Below, piece by piece: positions 8,463-15,037 of a stretch of 36,473 nt of DNA. The position numbers and the translations under genes are program-made. Below the pieces are notes generated by a model. That model was not told where the DNA came from and did not search any database. It saw nothing but the letters and a program-made list of their open reading frames with translations. Position 1 is the stretch's first letter. The number at the start of each line of letters is the position of its first letter. This DNA comes from Streptosporangiaceae bacterium (GTDB lineage Bacteria; Actinomycetota; Actinomycetes; Streptosporangiales; Streptosporangiaceae), in assembly GCA_030041135.1 (NCBI GenBank), contig JASHOL010000508.1, positions 1 through 36,473 on the forward strand. The letters are read 5' to 3'.

Positions 8463-8570
8463 ATCGAGTCGGATGCCGGAGGTTCTCCCGATCCGGCGAC
8501 TCGATCGCAGGCTGCCTGCGGTTATGGTGCGGCTACGCCTCCCGATCGCCCAGCCGGGGCGGGAGGCCGC
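8463..8570 (-). promoter_or_regulatory. Structured 5' leader of the PheS-like ligase gene: three consecutive hairpins
   Basis: Three stems lie head to tail upstream of the ligase start. The one nearest the gene pairs 8463-8471 with 8497-8505 (nine pairs, ATCGAGTCG/CGACTCGAT) and 8476-8479 with 8493-8496 across a four-base bulge. The second is CGCAGG/CCTGCG (8506-8511 with 8515-8520). The third is GCCTCCCG/CGGGAGGC (8537-8544 with 8560-8567). The first stem ends just before the AGGAGG ribosome binding site. The arrangement suggests translational or attenuation control, but it matches no riboswitch I know and has no T-box consensus. Confidence 0.5.
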
Positions 8571-8707
8571 TAAATCGGTGCGCAACCATGGCTTTACCGT
8601 ACGCGGCCCCGGCCCGGGCGGCCAGCCATTAACGCGCCAATGCGCCGCGCCCTGGCCCGCACTGTCTGTGCCAGACTGGCCACGGACAGCAGTGCTGGAG
8701 GTCAGGC

Positions 8708-9457
8708 ATGGCACACGCGGTGGTGCACTTCGAGATCGGCGGCCCGGACGACCGGCAGCTCGCCGAGTTCTACGGCGGCTTGTTTGGCTGGACCATGCGC
8801 CCCGTGCCGGGCATCGACTACACGCTGCTTGACACGTCGGGCGGCGAGGGCATCAACGGCGGCGTTCACAACAGCGCCGACGGCGCGCCGTCCATCACGT
8901 TCTTTATCGAGACCGATGACCTGCAGGCCGTCCTGGACAAGATCAACCTGCTCGGCGGCAAGACCGTGACGCCCATCACCGATTTGCCGGGGATGGTGAC
9001 CTACGCGAGGTTCGAGGACCTGGACGGGCTGGTCGTCGGCCTGGTACTCGGGCAGGACGATCCGGGCGCGGCCGGGCAGTCGGGCGTGCCAGGCCCCTCC
9101 GCCGGAGCCGGCGCGCCGGTGGACTGGTTCGAGGTGCTGGGCTCCGACGCCGAGCGCAGCCAGCGGTTCTACGCTGAGCTCTTCGGCTGGAAGGCCAGCG
9201 AGGCCGGGCCGGGCTACCGGATGATCGACACCGGCACGAGCAAGGGCATCCGCGGCGGCATCGGCGGCGGGCAGCAGGCGATCTGGGCGACCGTCTACGC
9301 TCGCGTCCCCGATGTCGACGCGGTCCTGGTCAAGGCCGAGGAGCTGGGCGGCGCCAGGGAACTCGGCCCGTTGGCGGTCGACGATCACATGCGGACCGGA
9401 GCGCTACGCGACCCGGCGGGCAACGTGTTCGGTGTCTACTCCCACGGGCCGCACTAG
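8708..9457 (+). CDS. Two-domain VOC family protein (glyoxalase/bleomycin-resistance fold)
   Basis: The 249-residue protein consists of two tandem VOC modules. Module one begins HFEIGGPDDRQLAEFYGGLFGW and module two begins WFEVLGSDAERSQRFYAELFGW. They are joined by a Gly/Pro/Ala linker near residues 118-138. Each ends in a beta-strand with an acid (DLDGLVVGLV; DPAGNVFGVYS), as in two-domain VOC proteins of actinobacteria annotated as glyoxalase-like. VOC proteins bind a metal or small ligand and catalyse isomerisation, ring opening or sequestration, and the substrate cannot be read from the sequence. ATG 8708 has GGAGG nine bases upstream. The gene is divergent from the ligase gene and convergent with the sulfonate-type permease gene, overlapping its stop in a CTAG palindrome. 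Confidence 0.85.
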   Translation: MAHAVVHFEIGGPDDRQLAEFYGGLFGWTMRPVPGIDYTLLDTSGGEGINGGVHNSADGAPSITFFIETDDLQAVLDKINLLGGKTVTPITDLPGMVTYARFEDLDGLVVGLVLGQDDPGAAGQSGVPGPSAGAGAPVDWFEVLGSDAERSQRFYAELFGWKASEAGPGYRMIDTGTSKGIRGGIGGGQQAIWATVYARVPDVDAVLVKAEELGGARELGPLAVDDHMRTGALRDPAGNVFGVYSHGPH

Positions 9458-10332
9458 GTCAGAGCCGGGTCGAGCAGTCCGCGCCGGTTTCTGATCGCCA
9501 GGTCAGCCTTGGTGAACAGGCCGTCTACCACGATCCCGATGATCAGGATCACGATCATGACCGAGATCGTGCTGGCGAAGTCCAGCTGGTCCTGATCACT
9601 GTTCAGCAGCACGCCAAGCGAGGCGACGCCGGGAATCTGCACTATCAACTCGCCTGCCATCAGGCTGCGCCAGGCAAATGCCCAGGCCTGCTTCATTCCG
9701 GCCACGAACGTCGGCAGCGACGACGGCAGGATCAGGTACCGGTACAGCGCCAGGCCGCGCAGCCCCATCACCTTGCCCGCCCGCAGCAGCATCGGCGGCG
9801 TGTAGTCGACGCCGGCGATCATCGCGTTGGCGATCGACGGGGCCGAGCCAAGCACGATCACGAACAAGATCGCTTCGGTGCTTCCACCGAACAGGATGAT
9901 GGCGAGCGGGAACCAGGCGATTGACGGCATCGTCTGCAGCCCGGTGATGATCGACCCGGTCGCCGCTCGCAGCGGAGGAATCCTCGACACCAGCGCGCCG
10001 ATCACGATGCCGAACACCAGCGAGAGCCCGTAGCCGTCGACGGCCCGCTCCATCGAGGTCCCGATGGCCTGCAGCAGCAACCCGTGCTCAAGCTGTTGCC
10101 ATAGGTTCGGCAGCACCTCGGCCGGGCTCTGGAGCAGGTGATCTGCGGTATCGCCGCGGAAGTTGCTGAGGTAGAACAGCTGCCAGACGGCGAGCACGAG
10201 CACGATGGCCAGGAGCTTGGGCCAGGTCGCGGCCCAGGCCTTCCTGGCCAGCCTCGCCGCCCGGCTCTCGCCCCGCGTGACATCGCTGAGTTCCAGGTTG
10301 TCGAGGCCGTGCAGTGCCTGGTCAGTGGCCAT
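9454..10332 (-). CDS. ABC importer permease, SsuC/TauC/NrtB-like
   Basis: This is the inner-membrane permease of a nitrate/sulfonate/taurine-type importer, 292 residues long with about six membrane segments. The ATPase-coupling EAA-like loop is GKVMGLRGLALYRYLILPSSLPTFVAGMKQAWAF (given here as separate parts: GKVMGLRGLALYRYLIL and PSSLPTFVAGMKQ). The block LQTMPSIAWFPLAIILFG is typical of SsuC/TauC proteins. The start at ATG 10332 lies inside the last codons of the upstream ATPase gene (11-base overlap). This avoids an implausible upstream extension and indicates coupled translation. It is the third gene of the leftward substrate-binding protein, ATPase, permease operon. The substrate class (alkanesulfonate, taurine, nitrate or other organic anion) is inferred from family only, since no desulfonating monooxygenase lies nearby. 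Confidence 0.88.
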   Translation of the reverse strand: MATDQALHGLDNLELSDVTRGESRAARLARKAWAATWPKLLAIVLVLAVWQLFYLSNFRGDTADHLLQSPAEVLPNLWQQLEHGLLLQAIGTSMERAVDGYGLSLVFGIVIGALVSRIPPLRAATGSIITGLQTMPSIAWFPLAIILFGGSTEAILFVIVLGSAPSIANAMIAGVDYTPPMLLRAGKVMGLRGLALYRYLILPSSLPTFVAGMKQAWAFAWRSLMAGELIVQIPGVASLGVLLNSDQDQLDFASTISVMIVILIIGIVVDGLFTKADLAIRNRRGLLDPALT

Positions 10333-11173
10333 GGCGCCCCATCTCCTCGCGTAGCCGGTCGGTGAGGGTCGCGGCGAGCTGGGCAACCTCGGCCGAGTCG
10401 ATGCGCCTCGGGCCGTGCCGCGGCACCGGGTACTCGGCGATGACCTTGCCTGGCCGGCTGCTCAGCACGACCACGCGGTCGCCGAGCCTGACCGCCTCCC
10501 TGACGTTGTGCGTGACGAACAGGACCGTCAGCGTCCGTTCGGCGCAGATCCGTTCAAGCTCGTCGTGCAGCAGGTCACGGGTCATCGCGTCGAGGGCGCC
10601 GAACGGCTCATCCATCAGCAGCACGTCCGCGTCCAGGGCCAGCGCCCTGGCCATCGCGACCCGCTGCCGCATGCCGCCGGACAGCTCGTGCGGGCGCTTG
10701 TCGCCGAACCCGCCAAGCCGCACGGTGAGCAGCAGCTCGCGAGTGAGGTCCCTGCGAGCCTGCCTTGGCACTCCCCTGGCCCGCAGCGCCAGCTCGATGT
10801 TGCGCGCGGCAGTCAGCCATGGGAACAGGGCCGGTTCCTGGAACATCAGGCCGACCCGCCGGCCGCCGGTCTCGACCGTGCCCGACGTGGGCCGGTCCAG
10901 CCCGGCGACAAGATTCAGCAGCGTGCTCTTGCCGCACCCGGACGCGCCGATGATGCACACGAACTCGCCCGTCCCTACGCTGAGCGAGACGCGGTCGAGA
11001 GCGAGCAACTCACCGCGGCCGGTCCGGTACGCCTTGCTGACGTCGGTCAACCGGACGGCGGGGGGTGACTTCTCGTCAGACAGGGCTGACGCCCCCGGCT
11101 GGGTGGCCGGGGGCGTCGCACCTTGTGTTCGGTGATCAGTCAGGCGCACTGCGCCTGTGTCGCTCACGCTCAT
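10322..11173 (-). CDS. ABC importer ATP-binding protein, SsuB/TauB/NrtD-like
   Basis: This is the cytoplasmic ATPase of the same importer, 283 residues. It has Walker A GASGCGKST (about residue 76), a Q-loop in LMFQEPALFPWLT, the ABC signature LSGGMRQR, Walker B VLLMDEPFGALD and a switch histidine in VLFVTHNVREAV. The FQEPALFPW/DEPFGALDAMTR combination is characteristic of the SsuB/TauB/NrtD branch. A roughly 38-residue N-terminal tail precedes the domain and may mean that translation starts later, though the ATGA overlap with the upstream substrate-binding protein gene supports the start at 11173. Confidence 0.92.
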   Translation of the reverse strand: MSVSDTGAVRLTDHRTQGATPPATQPGASALSDEKSPPAVRLTDVSKAYRTGRGELLALDRVSLSVGTGEFVCIIGASGCGKSTLLNLVAGLDRPTSGTVETGGRRVGLMFQEPALFPWLTAARNIELALRARGVPRQARRDLTRELLLTVRLGGFGDKRPHELSGGMRQRVAMARALALDADVLLMDEPFGALDAMTRDLLHDELERICAERTLTVLFVTHNVREAVRLGDRVVVLSSRPGKVIAEYPVPRHGPRRIDSAEVAQLAATLTDRLREEMGRHGH

Positions 11174-12222
11174 GAGCTGATCTGCGACTGGCCGTCGGCG
11201 GCCAGCAGCGCGTTCAGCGGCCCCAGGTCATAGATCGCACTGAGGTTCTTGACCGGGGAAAGCAGGCCGACGTCAACCGCGTGCTGCGCGTCGGTGAGCA
11301 GCGACGACTCGATCGGGTTGTTGGTGAACGTGACCTGCGCGAACGACGCCGCGAGCACCTTGGTCTTCAGGCCCTTGCCGGTCAGGCTGGCCAGCTCCGC
11401 GTTGGCCGCCGTCTCGGCTGCCGACTGGTCGCTGGCAATGAAGCTGTTCGCCTCGATCTGGCCCTTAAGCAGGTCACTGACCACGGTCGGGTGGGCGCTC
11501 AGGAACTTCTGGGTCACTACCAGCTCGGTCGTCACGAACTGCCCGCTTGGCCACAGGCTTGCCTCGTTGACCAGGACGTGGCCGCCGTCGGCGACCATTT
11601 CGGCGTCGTACGGCGCCGGCTCCCAGCCGCCCGCGATCTGGCCGGTCTTGAACTCGAGTACCGCGTCAGAGTTCGGCGAGATCGGCGTGATCGGCACGTC
11701 GCCGCCGCCGGTTGGCGTGGTGGTCAGGCCGTGGTTCTTCAGCCAGTAGCGCAGCGCCACGTCCTGGGTGTTGCCAAGCGACGGGGTCGCCAGCTTCTGG
11801 CCCTTGAGCTGGGCGGCCGAGGTGATTCCGCTCTTGACGACCAGCTCGGCCCCGCCCGACGCAGCGCCGGATATGACCTTGATGAGGGCGCCGCCTGAGG
11901 TCTGCCAGGCCTTGATCGCCGGGTTCGGGCCCACGTAGGCGGCGTCTAGCTGCCCGGCCAGCAGCGCGGTCGCCTCCTGGGTTCCCGAGGAGAACGGATA
12001 GAGCTGCAGCGTGACCCCGCTGCCGAGGTTCTTGGTGAAGAAGCCTTCCTTCACGCCGATCAGGGCGGGCGCGTGCGTGATGTTCTCCAGGAAGCCGAGC
12101 CGGAGCACCACCTTCGTCGTCGATGCGTCGGCACCTGAGCCGGACTTGGGGCTGGACGATCCGCATCCGGCTGCCAGCACGGCGACGCTCGCCACCGCAA
12201 TCGCGGCGAGAACTCTTCTCAT
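11170..12222 (-). CDS. Substrate-binding lipoprotein, SsuA/NrtA-like (sulfonate/nitrate/taurine class)
   Basis: The 350-residue extracytoplasmic binding protein has a lipoprotein signal (RRVLAAIAVASVAVLAAGC), so it should be lipid-anchored at the outer face of the membrane. The mature part has the NMT1/SsuA-type layout. The first strand is VVLRLGFLENITHAPALIGV followed by KEGFF, then TALLAGQLDAAYVGPNPAIKAW, where SsuA proteins contact ligand, and LATPSLGNTQDVALRYWL. I prefer ATG 12222 over GTG 12231 because AAGG sits nine bases before the ATG, while nothing precedes the GTG. It is the first gene of the importer operon. It is preceded by a direct-repeat pair and a possible promoter that probably control all three genes. 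Confidence 0.88.
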   Translation of the reverse strand: MRRVLAAIAVASVAVLAAGCGSSSPKSGSGADASTTKVVLRLGFLENITHAPALIGVKEGFFTKNLGSGVTLQLYPFSSGTQEATALLAGQLDAAYVGPNPAIKAWQTSGGALIKVISGAASGGAELVVKSGITSAAQLKGQKLATPSLGNTQDVALRYWLKNHGLTTTPTGGGDVPITPISPNSDAVLEFKTGQIAGGWEPAPYDAEMVADGGHVLVNEASLWPSGQFVTTELVVTQKFLSAHPTVVSDLLKGQIEANSFIASDQSAAETAANAELASLTGKGLKTKVLAASFAQVTFTNNPIESSLLTDAQHAVDVGLLSPVKNLSAIYDLGPLNALLAADGQSQISS

Positions 12223-12292
12223 GATCCACACCTTATTTCAGATCAGTTAACTAGGTTTAGCTCCTTGAGAAGTCTACAATGCCGACGGAAAT

Positions 12293-12312
12293 TAAGTGAA
12301 CGGTAAGCGAAC
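12293..12312 (-). promoter_or_regulatory. Possible operator: two 9-bp direct repeats upstream of the SsuABC-like operon
   Basis: On the minus strand GTTCGCTTA and GTTCACTTA are spaced 11 bp start to start, one helical turn, about 80 bp upstream of the binding-protein gene. A weak promoter candidate lies beside them (TTCACT overlapping the second repeat, 18-base spacer, TAGACT). One-turn spacing suits a DNA-binding dimer. The regulator is unknown, and in many actinobacteria such operons are sulfur-regulated. Confidence 0.35.
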
Positions 12313-12383
12313 GCTTCAGGTCACTGTTCCGGTGTGATGCGCGTCTCACTCGGGCAAGGGGATTACTTCACTCGGCCCGGGCG

Positions 12384-12803
12384 TCAGCTGCCTTCGTCGC
12401 CCGTGTCCTCGGGATCGACGCCGAGCACCGACTTGAACTTCCCCAGGCAGACCTGGAGCTCAGCGAGCTGCGCCGGGCTCGAGTTCGTGGTGTTGAAGCT
12501 CACCCCGTACATGACGTCGAGCACCGACTTCTTGCCTGGCAGCGGGAGGGGCGGGGTGTCCTGGATGTGCGAGCACGCGGCCCGTACATGCAGCGCCGTC
12601 GCCACGGTCGTATTCGGGCTGAAGTCGACCACCATCCACTGCTTGTCGAGCGCCGCGTCCATCTTGGCGCATGCAGCCAGGCTGAGCACGCCGGCCGCGG
12701 CGGTGATGGCCGCGAGGCCCGCGCGCCGTCGGACAGGCCCGAGCCGTCGAACAGGCTCCGGGTGACGGGCGCCGCCTTCGACTACCCGCTGTCGTTCTCG
12801 CAC
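12384..12803 (-). CDS. Small putative lipoprotein, family not recognised
   Basis: The 139-residue ORF has a positively charged N-terminus, a hydrophobic segment (AGLAAITAAAGVLSLAAC) and a Cys after LAA that fits a lipobox, so it is probably exported and lipid-anchored. The mature part of about 95 residues is mixed alpha/beta-like and ends in an acidic tail (DPEDTGDEGS). It contains two further cysteines (AACSHI and VCLGKF) that could form a disulfide. The only in-frame start I find is GTG 12803, which gives an unusually long 27-residue stretch before the hydrophobic segment and a weak ribosome binding site. It is divergent from the ECF sigma gene, so it could belong to that regulon, but this is not demonstrated. 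No known function. Confidence 0.6.
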   Translation of the reverse strand: MRERQRVVEGGARHPEPVRRLGPVRRRAGLAAITAAAGVLSLAACAKMDAALDKQWMVVDFSPNTTVATALHVRAACSHIQDTPPLPLPGKKSVLDVMYGVSFNTTNSSPAQLAELQVCLGKFKSVLGVDPEDTGDEGS

Positions 12804-12937
12804 GAACGCAACTCTACGGCCGCGCGGCCACTCGTGCGCGCGGGGATGCCGTCAGCGCCGGGCCGCTCGTCCGCGTGAACCCGCCCTCCCGCTTCGGACA
12901 TGGACAGGATGAAGGCGGAGGCCACACTGGAGGCCGC

Positions 12938-13528
12938 ATGGACGATGAGTTGACCGACAGCGAGCTGATGGAAAGGTCGAGAGCTCACCCGGCTAGCTTT
13001 GCCGAGCTGTTTGACCGCCATCTCGGCGAGCTCTATCACTACCTGCGCAGGCGCGCGGGACCATCGCTAGCTGCGGACATAGCCGCGGAGACCTTCCTGA
13101 CCGCCTTTGCCCACAGGGACAAGTACCGGCCAGACGGGCAGAGCGTCCGGCCCTGGCTCTACGGCATCGCGCACAACCTGCTGAGGAACCACTCCCGCAG
13201 CGAGCGGCGGCAATGGCTGGCCTACGCCAGGCACGGCGAGATGCCAGACGTCGATCAGTCCGCCGCCGACGCCTTCGGCAACGCCGACAGCCGGGCGGAT
13301 GCAACCGCGCTGGCGGCCAGGATCGGCGCGATCCTGGCTGGCCTGCCAGCCGGTGACCGCGACGTGCTGCTGCTCTTCGCCTGGGCCGACATGTCCTACG
13401 CGGACATCGCCAGCACGCTGCAGATTCCGGTCGGCACGGTCCGGTCGCGGCTGAACCGGGCCAGACGACAGCTGCGTGGCGAGGCCGAGCTTGAGCACAT
13501 GAACCTGATCGGAGGATCACATGGATGA
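12938..13528 (+). CDS. ECF-type RNA polymerase sigma factor
   Basis: The 196-residue sigma-70 family protein has region 2 (FAELFDRHLGELYHYLRRR, then ADIAAETFLTAF...RPWLYGIAHNLLRNHSRSERRQ) and region 4 with its helix-turn-helix (LLLFAWADMSYADIASTL, then VPVGTVRSRLNRAR-like IPVGTVRSRLNRARRQL). It directs RNA polymerase to a specific promoter set. ATG 12938 is chosen because GGAGG lies five bases upstream, and the longer reading from 12875 adds a non-conserved Gly/His-rich stretch. Its stop overlaps the start of the next gene by eight bases. That gene encodes a single-TM protein of the kind commonly paired with such sigma factors, and it may act as its membrane-bound regulator. Confidence 0.93.
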   Translation: MDDELTDSELMERSRAHPASFAELFDRHLGELYHYLRRRAGPSLAADIAAETFLTAFAHRDKYRPDGQSVRPWLYGIAHNLLRNHSRSERRQWLAYARHGEMPDVDQSAADAFGNADSRADATALAARIGAILAGLPAGDRDVLLLFAWADMSYADIASTLQIPVGTVRSRLNRARRQLRGEAELEHMNLIGGSHG

Positions 13529-14732
13529 CCTGACCGCGCTGCGGGAGGTCCGGGCGGGAGAGCCCGGCCCGTCCGCAGCAGAAACGACGGCAGCCAGGAA
13601 CGCCCTGCTGACCGCCATCGAAGCAGCCGGCCAGTCCCGGTCCGGCCGCCGCACCACCCGGCCCGGGTCCGCGGTCCGGCCCGGGTCCGCGGTCCGGCGG
13701 ACGGCCAGGCGAAAGGTCTGGGTTGCCGTGCTGGCGGCGGCGGCCACCGTCGCGGTGGGAGGGGGTGCGCTGATTGGCGGCTCCCAGCACGCGGCCTCCA
13801 GGCCTGCTGTGCCGCGGCAGGCTTCGCCCGGCACCGCTTCGCACCAGGTCGGACCGGTCGCTCCCGTGTACCACGACGCGACCTTGACCGCGGCCGTCGT
13901 GCTGGACAAGGCGGCCGCGGCGGCCGCGCGGCAGGACGACGCGAGCGGTAAGTACTTCTTCACCGAGTCGGAGTGGGTAGGCGCGGAAAGCGCCGCCTGG
14001 TCGAATTCCAGTCCTCAGATGTACCGGACCGGGCCTTATCTGCGACGGATGTGGTTCGGCAACGGCGTCGACGGCCGTCTCGTCTTGGCTGTCGGCGAAC
14101 GGCCGCCCGCTTTCAACATGGGCTTGTCGTCAAACTTCGGCCTGACCTGGGCACAGCTACGGGCCTTGCCGACGGCTCAGGCGCCGCTGCTTTCGATCGT
14201 GGCTCGGTTGGCGGTCGGCCTTAACCCGAAGTACCCCAATTCCAGTGCGTTCAGCGAATTCGAGGTCATCGGGCAGCTGCTCTACGAGAGCCCGATCTCG
14301 CCGGCCGTCCAGGCTGCGCTGTACCACGTTGCCGCCGGGCTGGCCGGGATCAAGGTCACGGACACCACCGACCTCGTCGGCCGGCCGGCCGACGAGGTGT
14401 ACATCGAGCCTGGCCCGGACGATCCGCCCGCGGTGGGTCATGCTCTGTACTTCAATCCGGTCACGTTCCAGCTACTGGACGAGGCAACGCTCAACGCGGC
14501 GAACGTCAGCTGCCCGGTGCTGGCCTCGTCCGCCATCCTGGACACGGGATACGTTAGCTCCGACACCCAGCTGCCGGCCGGCACGCCGACCAAGCTGAAG
14601 CCCGCCTACTACAGCAACAGCGCCCCCGGCTGCCCCACGCTGGTGGTCGGCGTCCCGCACAGGATTGCCGGGCCCGGCAAGCTAAGCCCGGCCAAGCGGC
14701 GGCAATCCCACCAGTTATCCATCGCGCGGTGA
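13521..14732 (+). CDS. CU044_5270-family single-TM protein, probable partner of the ECF sigma factor
   Basis: The 403-residue protein has a short cytoplasmic N-terminus (MDDLTALREVRAGEPGP...ARNALLTAIEA), a basic stretch, one TM helix (VWVAVLAAAATVAVGGGALIGG, about residues 68-89) and a long extracytoplasmic domain. This layout, and its position directly after an ECF sigma gene, are those of the actinobacterial CU044_5270 family. Members are thought to be membrane partners of sigma factors. I see no zinc-binding HxxxCxxC anti-sigma motif, so inhibition of the sigma factor is inference. The start overlaps the sigma stop (ATGGATGA). The N-terminal region contains an exact 18-bp tandem duplication adding RPGSAV twice. 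Confidence 0.78.
   Translation: MDDLTALREVRAGEPGPSAAETTAARNALLTAIEAAGQSRSGRRTTRPGSAVRPGSAVRRTARRKVWVAVLAAAATVAVGGGALIGGSQHAASRPAVPRQASPGTASHQVGPVAPVYHDATLTAAVVLDKAAAAAARQDDASGKYFFTESEWVGAESAAWSNSSPQMYRTGPYLRRMWFGNGVDGRLVLAVGERPPAFNMGLSSNFGLTWAQLRALPTAQAPLLSIVARLAVGLNPKYPNSSAFSEFEVIGQLLYESPISPAVQAALYHVAAGLAGIKVTDTTDLVGRPADEVYIEPGPDDPPAVGHALYFNPVTFQLLDEATLNAANVSCPVLASSAILDTGYVSSDTQLPAGTPTKLKPAYYSNSAPGCPTLVVGVPHRIAGPGKLSPAKRRQSHQLSIAR
13662..13697 (+). repeat. Exact 18-bp tandem duplication within the CU044_5270-type gene
   Basis: The unit CCCGGGTCCGCGGTCCGG occurs twice in direct succession (13662-13679 and 13680-13697). It keeps the frame and duplicates six residues in the cytoplasmic basic linker before the TM helix, which looks like a recent slippage product. 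Confidence 0.9.
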
Positions 14733-14789
14733 ACCTCGCCCGACGACGGGAAGGAGGACGACGCGAACGCGACTGATCACTGCTCGCAG

Positions 14790-14850
14790 CCGCGGCTGAC
14801 GCCGCGGGGGCAGGGCGGGCTCCGCCGGACCGACCGGACGGAGCCCGCCC
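14790..14850 (+). terminator. Tandem terminator hairpins after the sigma-factor operon
   Basis: Two adjacent hairpins follow the operon. The first is CCGCGGC/GCCGCGG with a TGAC loop (14790-14807). The second is a perfect 12-pair stem GGGCGGGCTCCG/CGGAGCCCGCCC (14813-14824 with 14839-14850), with further CCGG/CCGG pairing inside. They are followed by TTCG rather than a long U-run, as is usual in high-GC actinobacteria. Position about 60 bp after the stop supports the call. The remainder of the 305-base gap (14733-15037) shows no gene. It probably carries the promoter of the GH15 gene, for which I cannot choose hexamers with confidence. Confidence 0.75.
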
Positions 14851-15037
14851 TTCGCCGTTAGCCCATGGCACCCCGCGGCCAGGCCGCGTCGCTGGCCGCC
14901 GTCGGTGTGGCCGATGTGCGATATTTTGCACCTAGCGGCGGCGCGGGGATTCCAGCAGGGAAACCTGGTCCGTGTCACGCTTGCCTTGCCGCTCCGCGTG
15001 CCCTGGCCCGCGGGCTCAGCCTGGACGTGGAGGTCTG

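Noticed and set aside
8463-8570. tRNA gene (for example tRNA-Sec) or T-box upstream of the ligase gene
   Set aside because: The stems do not form a cloverleaf, no GGTTCGA-type T-loop or TCA anticodon loop fits on either strand, and the T-box specifier/bulge consensus is absent.
9454-12222. Complete alkanesulfonate utilisation locus
   Set aside because: Only the importer is present; no SsuD/TauD oxygenase or flavin reductase lies nearby, so the substrate is left open.
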